A DNA stretch of 64,000 nucleotides from Bacillota bacterium (GCA_023511625.1 JAIMBD010000001.1:124001-188000); one strand, 5' to 3'; positions 11,088 to 19,600 are shown, counted from the stretch's first letter. A program made the numbers and translations. The notes: generated by a model from the letters alone, not told the origin.

Positions 11088-11801
11088 ATGGATTACAGCC
11101 AGGAGTTGGCGGCGCGGGGGGTAGATGCCGACCGCGTCTTCCGTTTTTTGCGGCGGCTGCGGGCAGAGCCGCGGAACCTGACTGGGTTTGCGGGGGAGGC
11201 CGTGTGGGCGCGCGGGGTGTTGGAATCGCTGGCCCTTTTGCCGTGGCTGGACGGGGTTCACCGGTGGGTCGATGTCGGCACCGGGGCCGGCTGGCCGGGG
11301 CTGGTGCTGGCCATCGCTCGGCCGACGGTGGAGATGTGGCTTGTGGAACGGCGGGTGAGTCGGGCCAGTTTTTTAGAGACGGTGTGCCGCGAGTTAGGGT
11401 TGAAGGCGGTGCACGTGGTGGCGGAGCCCATGGAAGAGGCCGTGCGGCGCGTGGGGGTGTTGCGAGAGGGGTGTGACGGAGCCTCGGCCCGGGCTGTGGG
11501 CCCGTTGGGGCTGAGCCTAGAGCTTACCTTACCGGCTGTGCGGTTGGGCGGGGTGGTGTTGCTACCGCGCGGGAGCCGGGCAAGGGAAGAGGTTTCCGAG
11601 GCGGAAGGGTTGCTCGAAAGGTTGGGGGGCGTCCTCGAAAGGGTGGTCTCGTTGCAGCCGGTGGAAGGGACCTTGGCGGGGTCGCTCTTGGTGGTGCGCA
11701 AGGTGCGGCCCACCCCCGACCGATTTCCGCGCCGGCGGCCAAGGCTGGGACGGGTGGAGGCCGTTGGACCGCCCGCGCGCTCGGGGCCGGGCGCGGTATA
11801 A
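11088..11801 (+). CDS. rsmG: 16S rRNA (guanine-N7)-methyltransferase RsmG
   Basis: RsmG (GidB) methylates G527 of 16S rRNA with SAM. The protein has 237 residues from the ATG at 11088; an in-frame GTG at 11040 overlapping the yidC stop would add 16 residues, and neither has a strong ribosome binding site. The SAM-binding motif VDVGTGAGWPGLVLAIARP and the LTGF motif (PRNLTGF) are clear. It follows yidC directly; the jag, mnmE and mnmG genes that usually lie between are absent. Confidence 0.9.
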   Translation: MDYSQELAARGVDADRVFRFLRRLRAEPRNLTGFAGEAVWARGVLESLALLPWLDGVHRWVDVGTGAGWPGLVLAIARPTVEMWLVERRVSRASFLETVCRELGLKAVHVVAEPMEEAVRRVGVLREGCDGASARAVGPLGLSLELTLPAVRLGGVVLLPRGSRAREEVSEAEGLLERLGGVLERVVSLQPVEGTLAGSLLVVRKVRPTPDRFPRRRPRLGRVEAVGPPARSGPGAV

Positions 11802-11802
11802 T
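11797..11802 (+). promoter_or_regulatory. Possible soj promoter -10 box
   Basis: A perfect TATAAT overlaps the rsmG stop codon, 48 bases before the soj start. No -35 box at the right spacing is obvious (the nearest TTGGAC is 27 bases upstream), so strength is uncertain. Confidence 0.35.
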
Positions 11803-11849
11803 GGCTAGGATGGGACGGCAGAAGCGCCGGCACGGCGGGAGGAGCTACC

Positions 11850-12617
11850 GTGGCACGGGTATTGGCCATCGCCAATCAAAAGGGTGGCGTCGGCAAGACC
11901 ACGACGGTGATTAATGTGGCGGCCTTTTTGGCCGATCAGGGCCAACGGGTACTGGCCGTCGACCTCGATCCGCAAGGCAATACCACCACTGGGCTTGGGG
12001 TGGACAAGGCCTCCGGCGAGGCCACGCTGTACGAGGTGCTCATGGACGGATTGCCTATCGGGCAAGCGGTGGTGGCCACGGAGGTTGTCGGGTTGCACGT
12101 CGTCCCGGCCACGATCGAGTTGGCGGGGGCGACGGTGGAACTGGCGGCGCGGGAGGGGCGCGAGCGGCGCCTGCGTGAGGCCTTGGCCCCCGTGATTGCG
12201 CGCTACGACTACATCCTGATCGATTGTCCGCCGTCCTTGGGTCTTTTGACCGTCAACGCCTTAGTGGCGGCCGATGCGGTGTGGATTCCAGTGCAATGCG
12301 AGTTCTTCGCCCTGGAGGGGTTAGGCCAGCTGTTGCAGACTATCGAGCTCGTGCGGCGGCGACTTAATCCACAGTTGCAGGTTGAAGGGGCGATTTTGAC
12401 CATGTACGATGCCCGCACCAATTTGGCGGCCCAGGTCGCGGCGGAGGTGCGGCGGTTTCTCGGCGAGCGGGTGTTCCCGGTGCCGGTGCCGCGCACCGTG
12501 CGATTAAGCGAAGCACCGAGTCACGGCCTGCCGATCTCGCGGTACGATCCCCGCTCGCGGGCGGCAGAAGTGTATCGGCTCATCGCGCAGGAGGTGGTCC
12601 GGCGTGGGACGGCCTAG
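11850..12617 (+). CDS. soj: Chromosome partitioning ATPase ParA (Soj)
   Basis: Walker-type ATPase that acts with Spo0J in origin segregation and modulates DnaA. It has 255 residues. The deviant Walker A KGGVGKTT lies at residues 11-18, with the signature lysine KGG. Further motifs are DLDPQGN (residues 39-45) and YILIDCPPSLG. The GTG start is preceded by GGGAGGAG. It overlaps spo0J by 14 bases. Confidence 0.95.
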   Translation: MARVLAIANQKGGVGKTTTVINVAAFLADQGQRVLAVDLDPQGNTTTGLGVDKASGEATLYEVLMDGLPIGQAVVATEVVGLHVVPATIELAGATVELAAREGRERRLREALAPVIARYDYILIDCPPSLGLLTVNALVAADAVWIPVQCEFFALEGLGQLLQTIELVRRRLNPQLQVEGAILTMYDARTNLAAQVAAEVRRFLGERVFPVPVPRTVRLSEAPSHGLPISRYDPRSRAAEVYRLIAQEVVRRGTA

Positions 12618-13464
12618 AGGGTTGGGCCGGGGGTTGTCGGCTTTGATTCCGCCGCCGGCGGGAACGGAGGCGGGGGCCGGCGTGCAAGAAATACCGGTCG
12701 ACCGCATCGCGCCTAATCCGTTTCAGCCGCGGCGTCGATTCGACGCGGGGCGGATGGAGGAGTTGGTGGAGTCGGTCCGCCGGCATGGGATTCTGCAACC
12801 GGTGGTGGTGCGCCGGACGGGGGACGGGTTTCAACTGGTGAGCGGGGAGCGGCGGTGGCGGGCGGCGCAATTGGCGGGGATGGAGGCAGTGCCGGCCGTG
12901 ATTCGAGAGTGTGACGACCGGGCCATGGCCGAGCTCGCGCTGGTCGAAAACTTGCAGCGGGAAGACCTCAATCCCATGGAAGAGGCGGAAGCCTATCACC
13001 GGCTGATCCAGGAGTTTGGCTGGACGCAGGAGGCGTTGGCTGAGCGGGTGGGCAGGTCCCGCCCGCATGTGGCCAACATGATCCGGCTGTTGCAGTTGGA
13101 GCCGGAGATTCGACAGTGGATCGCGGACGGACAACTGACCGCGGCTCACGGTAAGGCGCTCTTGGCGGTAGCCGGAGCGCGCAGGGTGGCGCTGGCCGGG
13201 GAAGCGGTGCGGCGGGGATGGACGGTGTCGGAACTGTCGCGGCGCCTGGCTGAACGAGGCGGTCGAGATCGGGCAAAGACCGAGGACGTCCATTTGGAGT
13301 CGGCGGCGGAGGCCTTGCGGCGCAGGCTTGGAGTCCCGGTGAGGATTCGACCGCGGGGCGAGGGAGGACGGGTGGAGGTGTGGTATCGGAATCTCGAGGA
13401 ACTCGAGCGCATTCTCGAGACCTTGGAGGGCGAACCGGAAGTCGGTCCGGAGTTTGTGGTGTGA
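12604..13464 (+). CDS. spo0J: Chromosome partitioning protein ParB (Spo0J)
   Basis: CTP-dependent DNA clamp that loads at parS and spreads. It has 286 residues. The N-terminal ParB/Srx domain shows the nucleotide-binding GERRWRAAQLAG patch and the ENLQREDLNPMEEAEAY motif. The central helix-turn-helix WTQEALAERVGRSRPHVANMIRLL is followed by a C-terminal dimerisation part. The GTG start has AGGAGG 9 bases upstream inside soj. Two candidate binding sites lie just after the stop. Confidence 0.95.
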   Translation: MGRPRGLGRGLSALIPPPAGTEAGAGVQEIPVDRIAPNPFQPRRRFDAGRMEELVESVRRHGILQPVVVRRTGDGFQLVSGERRWRAAQLAGMEAVPAVIRECDDRAMAELALVENLQREDLNPMEEAEAYHRLIQEFGWTQEALAERVGRSRPHVANMIRLLQLEPEIRQWIADGQLTAAHGKALLAVAGARRVALAGEAVRRGWTVSELSRRLAERGGRDRAKTEDVHLESAAEALRRRLGVPVRIRPRGEGGRVEVWYRNLEELERILETLEGEPEVGPEFVV

Positions 13465-13471
13465 TCCGGAA

Positions 13472-13523
13472 TGTTCCTTGAGGAACATCGCGGCCGGAGC
13501 AGTGCGGTGTTCCTTGAGGAACA
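13472..13523. repeat. Two identical parS-like palindromes
   Basis: TGTTCCTTGAGGAACA occurs at 13472-13487 and again at 13508-13523, in the same orientation with a 36-bp repeat distance. Each has 7-bp inverted arms (8 bp in the first copy, where flanking A and T extend it) around a TG centre. The canonical parS is TGTTNCACGTGNAACA; the outer TGTT/AACA arms match, while the CACGTG core is replaced by CTTGAG. The position immediately after spo0J makes them good candidates for this organism's ParB sites, or else a local operator. Confidence 0.6.
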
Positions 13524-13558
13524 TTCCCGTTTGCGGGGAGCGAAAGCGAGGGGCGGCG

Positions 13559-14248
13559 GTGTTCGAAGGGGCGTTGGTCAACGGCCTCGGTATCCTGGCG
13601 GGTGGCCTTTTCGGCCTCATCGGCGGGCGCCGCCTGTCGGACCGATTTCGCATCCAAGCGCAGCGGCTGTTGGGCTTGGCCGTGGGATGGATTGGGCTCG
13701 GGATGGCCAACGGACCGACCTCGCCCGCGCTGTTGATGGCGGCGCTCTTGGTGGGCGGATGGATCGGGGACGCCCTCCAGCTCGAGGAGCGGCTGGCGCG
13801 CTGGCAAGACGCCGCCCTCGGGCGGTTCGGCTCGTGGATCCACCCATTGATCCAAGCTGCGATGATCTTCAACGTGGGGGCGCTGGCGGTGTTGGGTTCG
13901 GTACAGGCCGGCACCACCGGAACCGCCTCTATCTTGGAGGCCAAAGCCGTCCTGGACGGGATCACCGCCGCCCTGCTAGCGGCTGCTACAGGACCCGGAG
14001 TACTGGGTGCGGCGGTGGTGACGACGGCTTACGAAGGGGCCTTGACGGCACTCGCTGCCCCATTACAGCGCCTGTTGACTGCGCCGACGGTGCACGCCCT
14101 CAACGGGGAAGGAGGACTTATCATTCTAGCCATCGCAGCGAATCTCGTGACATCGCGCCCATGGTTTCGCGTCGCCAACCTCTTGCCGGCCATCGTCGTG
14201 GCACCCCTGCTGGCTGGATTTACGGCGCGGACGCCGATTCGCTTCTAA
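13559..14248 (+). CDS. DUF554 family membrane protein
   Basis: A 229-residue hydrophobic protein starting MFEGALVNGLGILAGGLFG from a GTG at 13559. Upstream in-frame codons pass through the parS-like repeats and are rejected. The DUF554 family (Bacillus YdfK type) has six or seven predicted spans and no established function; NVGALAVLGSVQAG and the glycine-rich N-terminus are characteristic. The gene sits between spo0J and the DUF4446 gene. Confidence 0.8.
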   Translation: MFEGALVNGLGILAGGLFGLIGGRRLSDRFRIQAQRLLGLAVGWIGLGMANGPTSPALLMAALLVGGWIGDALQLEERLARWQDAALGRFGSWIHPLIQAAMIFNVGALAVLGSVQAGTTGTASILEAKAVLDGITAALLAAATGPGVLGAAVVTTAYEGALTALAAPLQRLLTAPTVHALNGEGGLIILAIAANLVTSRPWFRVANLLPAIVVAPLLAGFTARTPIRF

Positions 14249-14272
14249 CCGCGCCCATTCGGAGGGAAGGGC

Positions 14273-14779
14273 ATGGCATCGTGGTGGACAATCTGGATAC
14301 GAACTGCGCCTGCTCCACTCCTGGCCGGACTGGCAGTGGCTGTGGGCCTCGCCCTGCTGGCCGGGCTCGGCGCCTTGGTGGCTTGGCGGCGAGCGGCTCG
14401 CTTGGAACGGAGGCTACGGGTTTGGCTCGACGGACCCTTAGACAGCCCCCTGAAAGAAGCCCTAGATCAAAGTTTGCGCCAAGGCGCCGAACTTCAGGAC
14501 TTGCGCGAGCAACTTGAGCGGTACCAACGCCGGGGCCAACACACCTTGAGCCGCTTCGGGTTGGTCCGCTACAACGCGTTTCCCGATTCCGCGGCCGAGC
14601 TCTCGTTCTCGTTGGCGTTGCTCACGGAAGGCGGCGATGGCTTGGTCCTCACCGGGCTGTGGGGCCGAGACGAGGTGCGGGTTTACGCCAAAGAGGTGGC
14701 GCAAGAACATAGTCGCCACGTGCTCACGCCAGAGGAGCGGCAAGCCATCGCCCTGGCGATGTCGCGGCGGTTGCCCTAG
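14273..14779 (+). CDS. DUF4446 family protein, single-span membrane anchor with coiled coil
   Basis: A 168-residue protein with one N-terminal membrane helix (residues 13-38), then a charged helical part (LKEALDQSLRQGAELQDLREQLERYQRR) and the DUF4446 C-terminal domain, seen in FGLVRYNAFPDSAAELSFSLALL and GLWGRDEVRVYAKEV. The family often neighbours spo0J in Firmicutes; its function is unknown. ATG start after GGAGGGAAGG. Confidence 0.8.
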   Translation: MASWWTIWIRTAPAPLLAGLAVAVGLALLAGLGALVAWRRAARLERRLRVWLDGPLDSPLKEALDQSLRQGAELQDLREQLERYQRRGQHTLSRFGLVRYNAFPDSAAELSFSLALLTEGGDGLVLTGLWGRDEVRVYAKEVAQEHSRHVLTPEERQAIALAMSRRLP

Positions 14780-14830
14780 GCGTAAGGCCTGACCAGACAA
14801 CATACACCTCTCCCATAAGGAGGGGTGACC

Positions 14831-15796
14831 GTGTCGCGGTGGGTGTCGGTGGCGCTGACCATCGTCGGTACCGTGATCGGCGCCGGATTTGCCAGCGGGC
14901 AGGAGATCTACCAATTCTTCACCCGCTACGGTGCTGGTGCCGGCCTCGGCATCGCGCTGGCGATGAGCCTGATGGTCCTGGCCGCCGGTACGGCGTTAGA
15001 GCGCGGCCGTTGCGGGGAGACCTACCTCGAGTATCTACGCGGCGTTTTCGGCCGTTGGGCCGACCTCTGGGACGCTTTCGTGGCCGCGTTTTTGACCGTG
15101 TCGCTCGGTGCCGTGGGCGCTGCGGCAGGAAGCATCGGCCACACGGCGGTGGGCGGTCCTGCCCCCCTGGGGGCGGTGCTGTTTCTCGGCGCCGTGGGGT
15201 GGTGGGCCAATGCCGGGGCCGGCGCGGTGCTGCAGGCGCAGCGGTGGGTGGTGCCTTCCTTGTTGACGGCTGTGGCCGTCCTGACGTGGGCGAGTTTACG
15301 GCTCCCTCTGACCTTGCCGCCGCCGGCCCCCCTCCTGCCTTGGTGGGTTATGGCCTTGACCTACGCCTCTTACAACCTGCTGACCGTCTTTCCCCTCCTC
15401 TTTACCCTGGGGGCCACGATGACAGCGCCGTGGCAGCCGTGGCTGGCTGCCTTCACGGCGGGCGGGTTGTTGTACCTGGCGGCGTGGGGCGAACACCTGG
15501 TCCTGCTCCGGCTGGATCAACCGGCGGACCTTCCGCTGTGGGCCGTAGCCCACGCCCTCAATCCGGCTTGGGGGCATCTGTGGATGGGGGTCCTTTTGGC
15601 GGCGCTGCTGACGACGGCGCTCGGGGTCGGGTTGGCCCTGCGCGAGCGGTGGGGTCCACGCCACTGGGTCTTCTGGGGCTTGGCCGCCGTCTTAGCGCTG
15701 TGGCCGTTGCCGACGTTGGTCGGTGGTCTCTATCCCCTCTTGGGCGCCGCTTCCGCCGGATTGTGGCTGCCGCTCTGGTGCCGGGCGCGCCGCTAG
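14831..15796 (+). CDS. YkvI-like membrane protein (LeuT-fold-related transporter family)
   Basis: A 321-residue integral membrane protein with about ten predicted spans. The start is marked by GTVIGAGFASGQEIYQFF, the hallmark of the YkvI group, distantly related to amino acid transporters with an unwound first helix. I choose the GTG at 14831, about 7 bases from AAGGAGG; the GTG at 14825 is too close to it. The substrate is unknown. Confidence 0.7.
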   Translation: MSRWVSVALTIVGTVIGAGFASGQEIYQFFTRYGAGAGLGIALAMSLMVLAAGTALERGRCGETYLEYLRGVFGRWADLWDAFVAAFLTVSLGAVGAAAGSIGHTAVGGPAPLGAVLFLGAVGWWANAGAGAVLQAQRWVVPSLLTAVAVLTWASLRLPLTLPPPAPLLPWWVMALTYASYNLLTVFPLLFTLGATMTAPWQPWLAAFTAGGLLYLAAWGEHLVLLRLDQPADLPLWAVAHALNPAWGHLWMGVLLAALLTTALGVGLALRERWGPRHWVFWGLAAVLALWPLPTLVGGLYPLLGAASAGLWLPLWCRARR

Positions 15797-15925
15797 GGCT
15801 TGGGGCGTCGGGCAGCGACCGTGGACGGTAGGCGGCGGGCGGGGTATGATCGGGGGCAGGAGGCGATTGCGTGCACTCGGCCCAAGACGTGGGGTCTTTG
15901 ATCCCCCACCAGCGGGTAAGCTGAA

Positions 15926-16282
15926 GTGAGCCGCCGACATTCGCGCAAGGCCGGTGGAGAGCCGCGGTATCCCATCGTGCGCCTGTTGGGCTCATGGGTT
16001 CTTCCGGTGGTGGTGGTCATGGCCCTGACCCCCCATCTCCACCTCGTTCGCGGGTTGGCAGATTGGGGGATCACCACAGCGGCCGCCCTCTTGGCAGGCT
16101 GGCTCCCGCTTCTAGGCACGGGTCGCGCGGCCCGGGGACCGCTGATGCGCGTGGTTACGGCAGGGCTGTTGGCAGTGGCAGGATGGGCTTCTGCCCACCT
16201 TGCGGCGGCGGCCGGAGGCGGTCCCGTGGATCCAGCGCTGGAGGGCGTCGCGGCAGGGTATTTGGCCGTATGGGGCCTTTGA
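15926..16282 (+). CDS. Small hydrophobic protein of unknown function
   Basis: A 118-residue open frame from a GTG at 15926, with a basic N-terminus (SRRHSRKAGG) and three likely membrane spans (residues 24-40, 51-66 and 77-95). I do not recognise the family. It overlaps or abuts the CvpA-like gene downstream and fits the local plus-strand series of membrane proteins. Confidence 0.5.
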   Translation: MSRRHSRKAGGEPRYPIVRLLGSWVLPVVVVMALTPHLHLVRGLADWGITTAAALLAGWLPLLGTGRAARGPLMRVVTAGLLAVAGWASAHLAAAAGGGPVDPALEGVAAGYLAVWGL

Positions 16283-16302
16283 ACGCGGCGGCGGAAGGGG
16301 GG

Positions 16303-16890
16303 ATGCCGGTGGCGCACAGTGCGGCCAGCTGGGTCACGTGGCTGTTGGCCCTGTACCTGTTTTGGGGAGCCCTCAGTGGCCTACGCCGGGGTCTTATCCT
16401 GGTGGCGGCGTCCCTCCTCGGGTACCTCGTGGGATTTGCCTTGGCGACCCGCTACCAGTACGCGTTGACCCATTGGGTGGCGAGTCACCTGCCGCTGTCC
16501 CGCTGGGTGCAAAGCGCCTGGCCGCCCGGGCTGCCCCTCTCATCCCAGACCACCGCCACAGCGGTCACCTTCGCCCAGGCATTGCTCGGGGTGTTGGTCT
16601 TCATCGCCGTCATCGCGCTGACCGAACGCGTGGCGCGGGCAGTGGGCGCCATCGTGACGCGGGTGGTGGGCGTCGTGCCGTTTACCGGAACCTTAAATGC
16701 CCTCGGCGGCGTAGCCGCTGGCGTGTTGGAACACGGCGTGGTGGCGGCAGTGGTGATGACGGTGGTCTTGGGGTTTGCGCCCTTGGCCCACACGCCGGTG
16801 GCCGCCGCGCTGCAACACAGCCCCTTGGCCATGGCCCTCACGGGCTGGACCCAACGCCTCGAAGCCGTGACCGGAGGCCATATCCCATGA
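16303..16890 (+). CDS. CvpA family membrane protein
   Basis: A 195-residue protein with four predicted spans. The CvpA/YshB-like pattern shows in the first helix pair (LYLFWGALSGLRRGLILVAASLLGYLVGF) and the third-fourth helix region (GVVPFTGTLNALGGVAAGVLE). CvpA proteins are needed for colicin V production in E. coli, with no agreed molecular role in Firmicutes. I prefer the ATG at 16303, which follows GGAAGG; an in-frame ATG at 16270 adds 11 residues. The stop overlaps the mscS start (ATGA). Confidence 0.7.
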   Translation: MPVAHSAASWVTWLLALYLFWGALSGLRRGLILVAASLLGYLVGFALATRYQYALTHWVASHLPLSRWVQSAWPPGLPLSSQTTATAVTFAQALLGVLVFIAVIALTERVARAVGAIVTRVVGVVPFTGTLNALGGVAAGVLEHGVVAAVVMTVVLGFAPLAHTPVAAALQHSPLAMALTGWTQRLEAVTGGHIP

Positions 16891-17651
16891 CGGCTATCGA
16901 CCATTGGCTGTTGCTTTTGGGACGCGTCGCGGCGGAACTTTTGGGGTTTGCTATCGCCGCGCGCCTGGTGGGTGCGGCGATGGACCGCATGGCGCGCCGG
17001 GCGGCGCCGACCGAAGCCCTGGCGGCGCGCCGCGCGACCGTGTGGCGACTTTTGCGTTCAGCCGTGCGCTATACCATCGATTTCGTGGCCTTGGTGGCAG
17101 TGTTGGAAACCTTGGGGGTGCGCGCCACCTCGCTTTTGGCTGGAGCCGGGGTGGTCGGCCTGGCGGTAAGCTTCGGAGCACAGGGATTGGTTCAGGACAT
17201 GGTGACGGGCGTGTTTTTGCTCTACGAAAACCAGTTTGCCGTAGGCGACCAGGTTTCGCTGCCCCAACTCGGTTTATCCGGCACCGTCGAGGAAGTCGGC
17301 CTGCGCATCACCCGCCTCCTGGGCCCGCGCGGCGAAGAGATCATCGTTCCCAACCGGTTGATCTTGCAGCTGCAAAACTTCTCCCGGGGCGATGCCACCG
17401 TCTCGGTGCCGGTACCGTTTGCAGCCGACCAAGACCCTGAGGCCTTGGGCAAGAGCTTGGAGCGCGTCTTGGCGCCGCTGCGGGAGCGATGGCCTACGGT
17501 TGAGCTAAGTCCGGCCACGGCCTTTGGCCCTGGGCAGGTGACGTGGACGGTAGAGGCGCGGGTGGCGCCCAAGGACAAAGTGGCTTGTGAAACCGCTATC
17601 CGCCGGGCGATTTTGGATGCCGTGTACCGGGATGGACTGCGTCTGGCCTGA
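16887..17651 (+). CDS. Small-conductance mechanosensitive channel (MscS family)
   Basis: A 254-residue MscS-type channel that would open under membrane tension to release solutes. Three N-terminal helices are present; the pore-lining helix is SLLAGAGVVGLAVSFGAQGLVQDMVTGVFLL, followed by the beta domain (FAVGDQVSLPQLGLSGTVEEVGLRITRL) and the IIVPNRLIL motif. The ATG overlaps the stop of the preceding CvpA-like gene, so the two are coupled. Length and motif order fit the YkuT-type small channels. Confidence 0.9.
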   Translation: MTAIDHWLLLLGRVAAELLGFAIAARLVGAAMDRMARRAAPTEALAARRATVWRLLRSAVRYTIDFVALVAVLETLGVRATSLLAGAGVVGLAVSFGAQGLVQDMVTGVFLLYENQFAVGDQVSLPQLGLSGTVEEVGLRITRLLGPRGEEIIVPNRLILQLQNFSRGDATVSVPVPFAADQDPEALGKSLERVLAPLRERWPTVELSPATAFGPGQVTWTVEARVAPKDKVACETAIRRAILDAVYRDGLRLA

Positions 17652-17666
17652 GCCGAGGAGGAAACG

Positions 17667-17882
17667 ATGGTCCCTGTTCGCTACGAAGTCAACCAAATCG
17701 TCGAGTTGAAGAAGCCCCACCCTTGTGGCAGCACCCAGTGGGTCATCCTGCGCACGGGCATCGACTTCGGCCTGCGCTGCGTGGGCTGCGGCCACCGGGT
17801 GCTGATTCCCCGCTCCAAATTTGAACGGGCGGTACGGCGGATCGTGGCTCTTCAAGCCGAGACCTCCGCCCCCGGCCAATGA
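17667..17882 (+). CDS. DUF951 family protein
   Basis: A 71-residue protein (MVPVRYEVNQIVELKKPHPC...) matching the DUF951 family (Bacillus YyzM). It carries the conserved KPHPCG, a GIDFGLRCVGCGH stretch with CxxC, and IPRSKFERA. The cysteines suggest metal binding; function is unknown. A clear AGGAGG precedes the ATG. Its place just before rpsF is conserved in Firmicutes. Confidence 0.88.
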   Translation: MVPVRYEVNQIVELKKPHPCGSTQWVILRTGIDFGLRCVGCGHRVLIPRSKFERAVRRIVALQAETSAPGQ

Positions 17883-17972
17883 TTGCGCCGCCCTTCGAGC
17901 CCTGTTATACTGAGGGCGCCTGGGACGAGGCGGTCCCTCCCACTTCTGCTCCGCCGCTTTGGGCGGAGCCCC
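17883..17972 (+). promoter_or_regulatory. rpsF promoter and leader hairpin
   Basis: TTGCGC (17883-17888), 17 bases, then TATACT (17906-17911) is a plausible SigA promoter. The leader downstream holds a strong hairpin: GCTCCGCC (17948-17955) pairs with GGCGGAGC (17962-17969). In many bacteria the rpsF leader binds the S6:S18 complex for autoregulation, so this hairpin is a candidate for that element; I cannot confirm the bulged CCG arrangement. Confidence 0.45.
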
Positions 17973-18004
17973 CGGGGTAGGGGTCCAGAGAAGGAGGAAC
18001 GAGT

Positions 18005-18292
18005 TTGGCTCGATACGAGCTCATGTATATTTTGCGGCCGGATTTGAGTGAGGAGCAACAAACCGCCGACATTGAACGGTATGCCGAATTTCTGGCGCGC
18101 AACGGAGCGCAGGCCGAGAAGACTGACCGCTGGGGTCGGCGCCGGTTGGCGTATGAAATCAAAGGGTACAACGACGGCGTCTACGTGGTGGTGACCTTTA
18201 CCGGCACCGGCACCATCGCCAACGAGGTGCAGCGCTGGTTGGGTATCCAGGAAGACGTGCTCCGGAGCATGGTGGTGCGCCTGCCGGAATAA
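18005..18292 (+). CDS. rpsF: 30S ribosomal protein S6
   Basis: A 95-residue protein (MARYELMYILRPDLSEEQ...) with the S6 fold, ending MVVRLPE. S6 binds S18 on the platform of the small subunit. The start is a TTG, 7 bases after AGGAGG; no better ATG or GTG is available in frame. First gene of the rpsF-ssb-rpsR-rplI series. Confidence 0.96.
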   Translation: MARYELMYILRPDLSEEQQTADIERYAEFLARNGAQAEKTDRWGRRRLAYEIKGYNDGVYVVVTFTGTGTIANEVQRWLGIQEDVLRSMVVRLPE

Positions 18293-18316
18293 GCTGCCCG
18301 AAAGAAGAGAGGGGCC

Positions 18317-18712
18317 GTGCTGAATCGCATTATTTTAATCGGGAGGCTGACGCGCGATCCGGAGCTGCGGTATACGCCGCAGGGCACTCCGGTGGCGGCG
18401 TTTTCGCTGGCCGTAGACCGGCCCTTCACCAACCAGCAGGGCCAGCGTGAGACCGACTTTATCGACTGCATTGCGTGGCGCAAGTTGGCGGAGACCGTAG
18501 GCAACCATTTGGCCAAAGGGCGCTTGGTGGCCGTAGAGGGCCGACTGCAGGTGCGGAGTTACACCGCCCAGGATGGCACCAAGCGGCGGGTCGCCGAGGT
18601 GGTGGCAGACACGGTCCGGTTTTTGGATCGGCCTCGAGAAGGCGGCGCGCCGGTGGAGCCGGAATTGGCCGGCGAAGAAGAGGTCCCGCTGCCAGACGAC
18701 TTGCCCTTTTAG
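18317..18712 (+). CDS. ssb: Single-stranded DNA-binding protein
   Basis: A 131-residue SSB. The N-terminal OB fold is typical (MLNRIILIGRLTRDPELRYTP, FIDCIAWRKLAE). The C-terminal tail ends PDDLPF, the acidic tip that recruits replication and repair partners. The tail between is short, giving a compact protein. GTG start after GAGAGGGG. It lies between rpsF and rpsR as in most Firmicutes. Confidence 0.96.
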   Translation: MLNRIILIGRLTRDPELRYTPQGTPVAAFSLAVDRPFTNQQGQRETDFIDCIAWRKLAETVGNHLAKGRLVAVEGRLQVRSYTAQDGTKRRVAEVVADTVRFLDRPREGGAPVEPELAGEEEVPLPDDLPF

Positions 18713-18831
18713 CCCTTTTTATTGCGAAGACACCGGACGTTCTCCCTGGGCCAAAGAGCCAAGGGATGCGACCGGCTGGGGCCATCGGCGCGACGGCGGC
18801 AAAGAGGACGGACGGAGCGTAAGGAGGGACC

Positions 18832-19062
18832 ATGCGCAAGGAACGGGGACGTCGACCGAAAAAGAAGGTTTGCCAGTTCTGTGTGGACAAGGTGGAGTGG
18901 GTGGATTACAAAGAGGCTGCCCGCCTGCGCCGGTTTATAACCGAGCGGGGCAAGATCTTGCCTCGCCGGATTTCCGGGAACTGCGCAAAGCATCAGCGGC
19001 AGATGACGGTAGCGATCAAGCGGTCGCGGATCATGGGGCTTTTGCCCTTCACCCTCGAATAG
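18832..19062 (+). CDS. rpsR: 30S ribosomal protein S18
   Basis: A 76-residue protein with the S18 signature [19 protein letters not shown] followed by [15 protein letters not shown]. Two cysteines (CQFC) at the N-terminus and a cysteine and histidine in GNCAKH suggest the zinc-binding form of S18. The ATG follows AAGGAGGG. Confidence 0.96.
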   Translation: MRKERGRRPKKKVCQFCVDKVEWVDYKEAARLRRFITERGKILPRRISGNCAKHQRQMTVAIKRSRIMGLLPFTLE

Positions 19063-19159
19063 TCGCCTTCTGCCCCGGCGCCGGCGAGGGCGAGCGCCCC
19101 GCCGGCTTGCCGCGTGTGGGCAGAGTGCCGGGCAAGGCCGATGCGCAAGGAGGGGGATC

Positions 19160-19600
19160 ATGCGGGTCATTCTCTTGGCCGATGTCAAAGGACAAGGCCG
19201 CAAGGGAGAGATCGTTGAGGTCAAGGACGGCTTTGCGCGGAATTACCTCATCCCCCGCGGCTTGGCGGAACAGGCCACACCGGGTCGCGAGCGCGACCTG
19301 CGCCAGCGTCAGGTGCAAGAGGCGGCCCGCAAGGCCGAAGAGGCCAGACGGCTGGCAGACATGGCCCAGGCTCTCGACGGTCGGACGGTGGCGGTCTCGG
19401 CTCGGGCCGGGCAGAATGGGCGCCTGTTCGGTTCGGTGACCAACACCGATGTGGCCGAAGCCCTGCGGGCCTTGGGATATGATGTGGATCGGCGCAAAAT
19501 CGTCATGGATCCCATCAAAACGGCGGGAGACCACCGCGTCAAAATTCATTTTCAACCGGGCGTGGAAGCGCACATCACCGTGCGCGTGCAATTAACGTAA
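19160..19600 (+). CDS. rplI: 50S ribosomal protein L9
   Basis: A 146-residue two-domain protein. The N-terminal RNA-binding domain shows the family signature [20 protein letters not shown]; a long connecting helix ([22 protein letters not shown]) leads to the C-terminal domain. Normal length. ATG start after AAGGAGGGGG. Confidence 0.96.
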   Translation: MRVILLADVKGQGRKGEIVEVKDGFARNYLIPRGLAEQATPGRERDLRQRQVQEAARKAEEARRLADMAQALDGRTVAVSARAGQNGRLFGSVTNTDVAEALRALGYDVDRRKIVMDPIKTAGDHRVKIHFQPGVEAHITVRVQLT

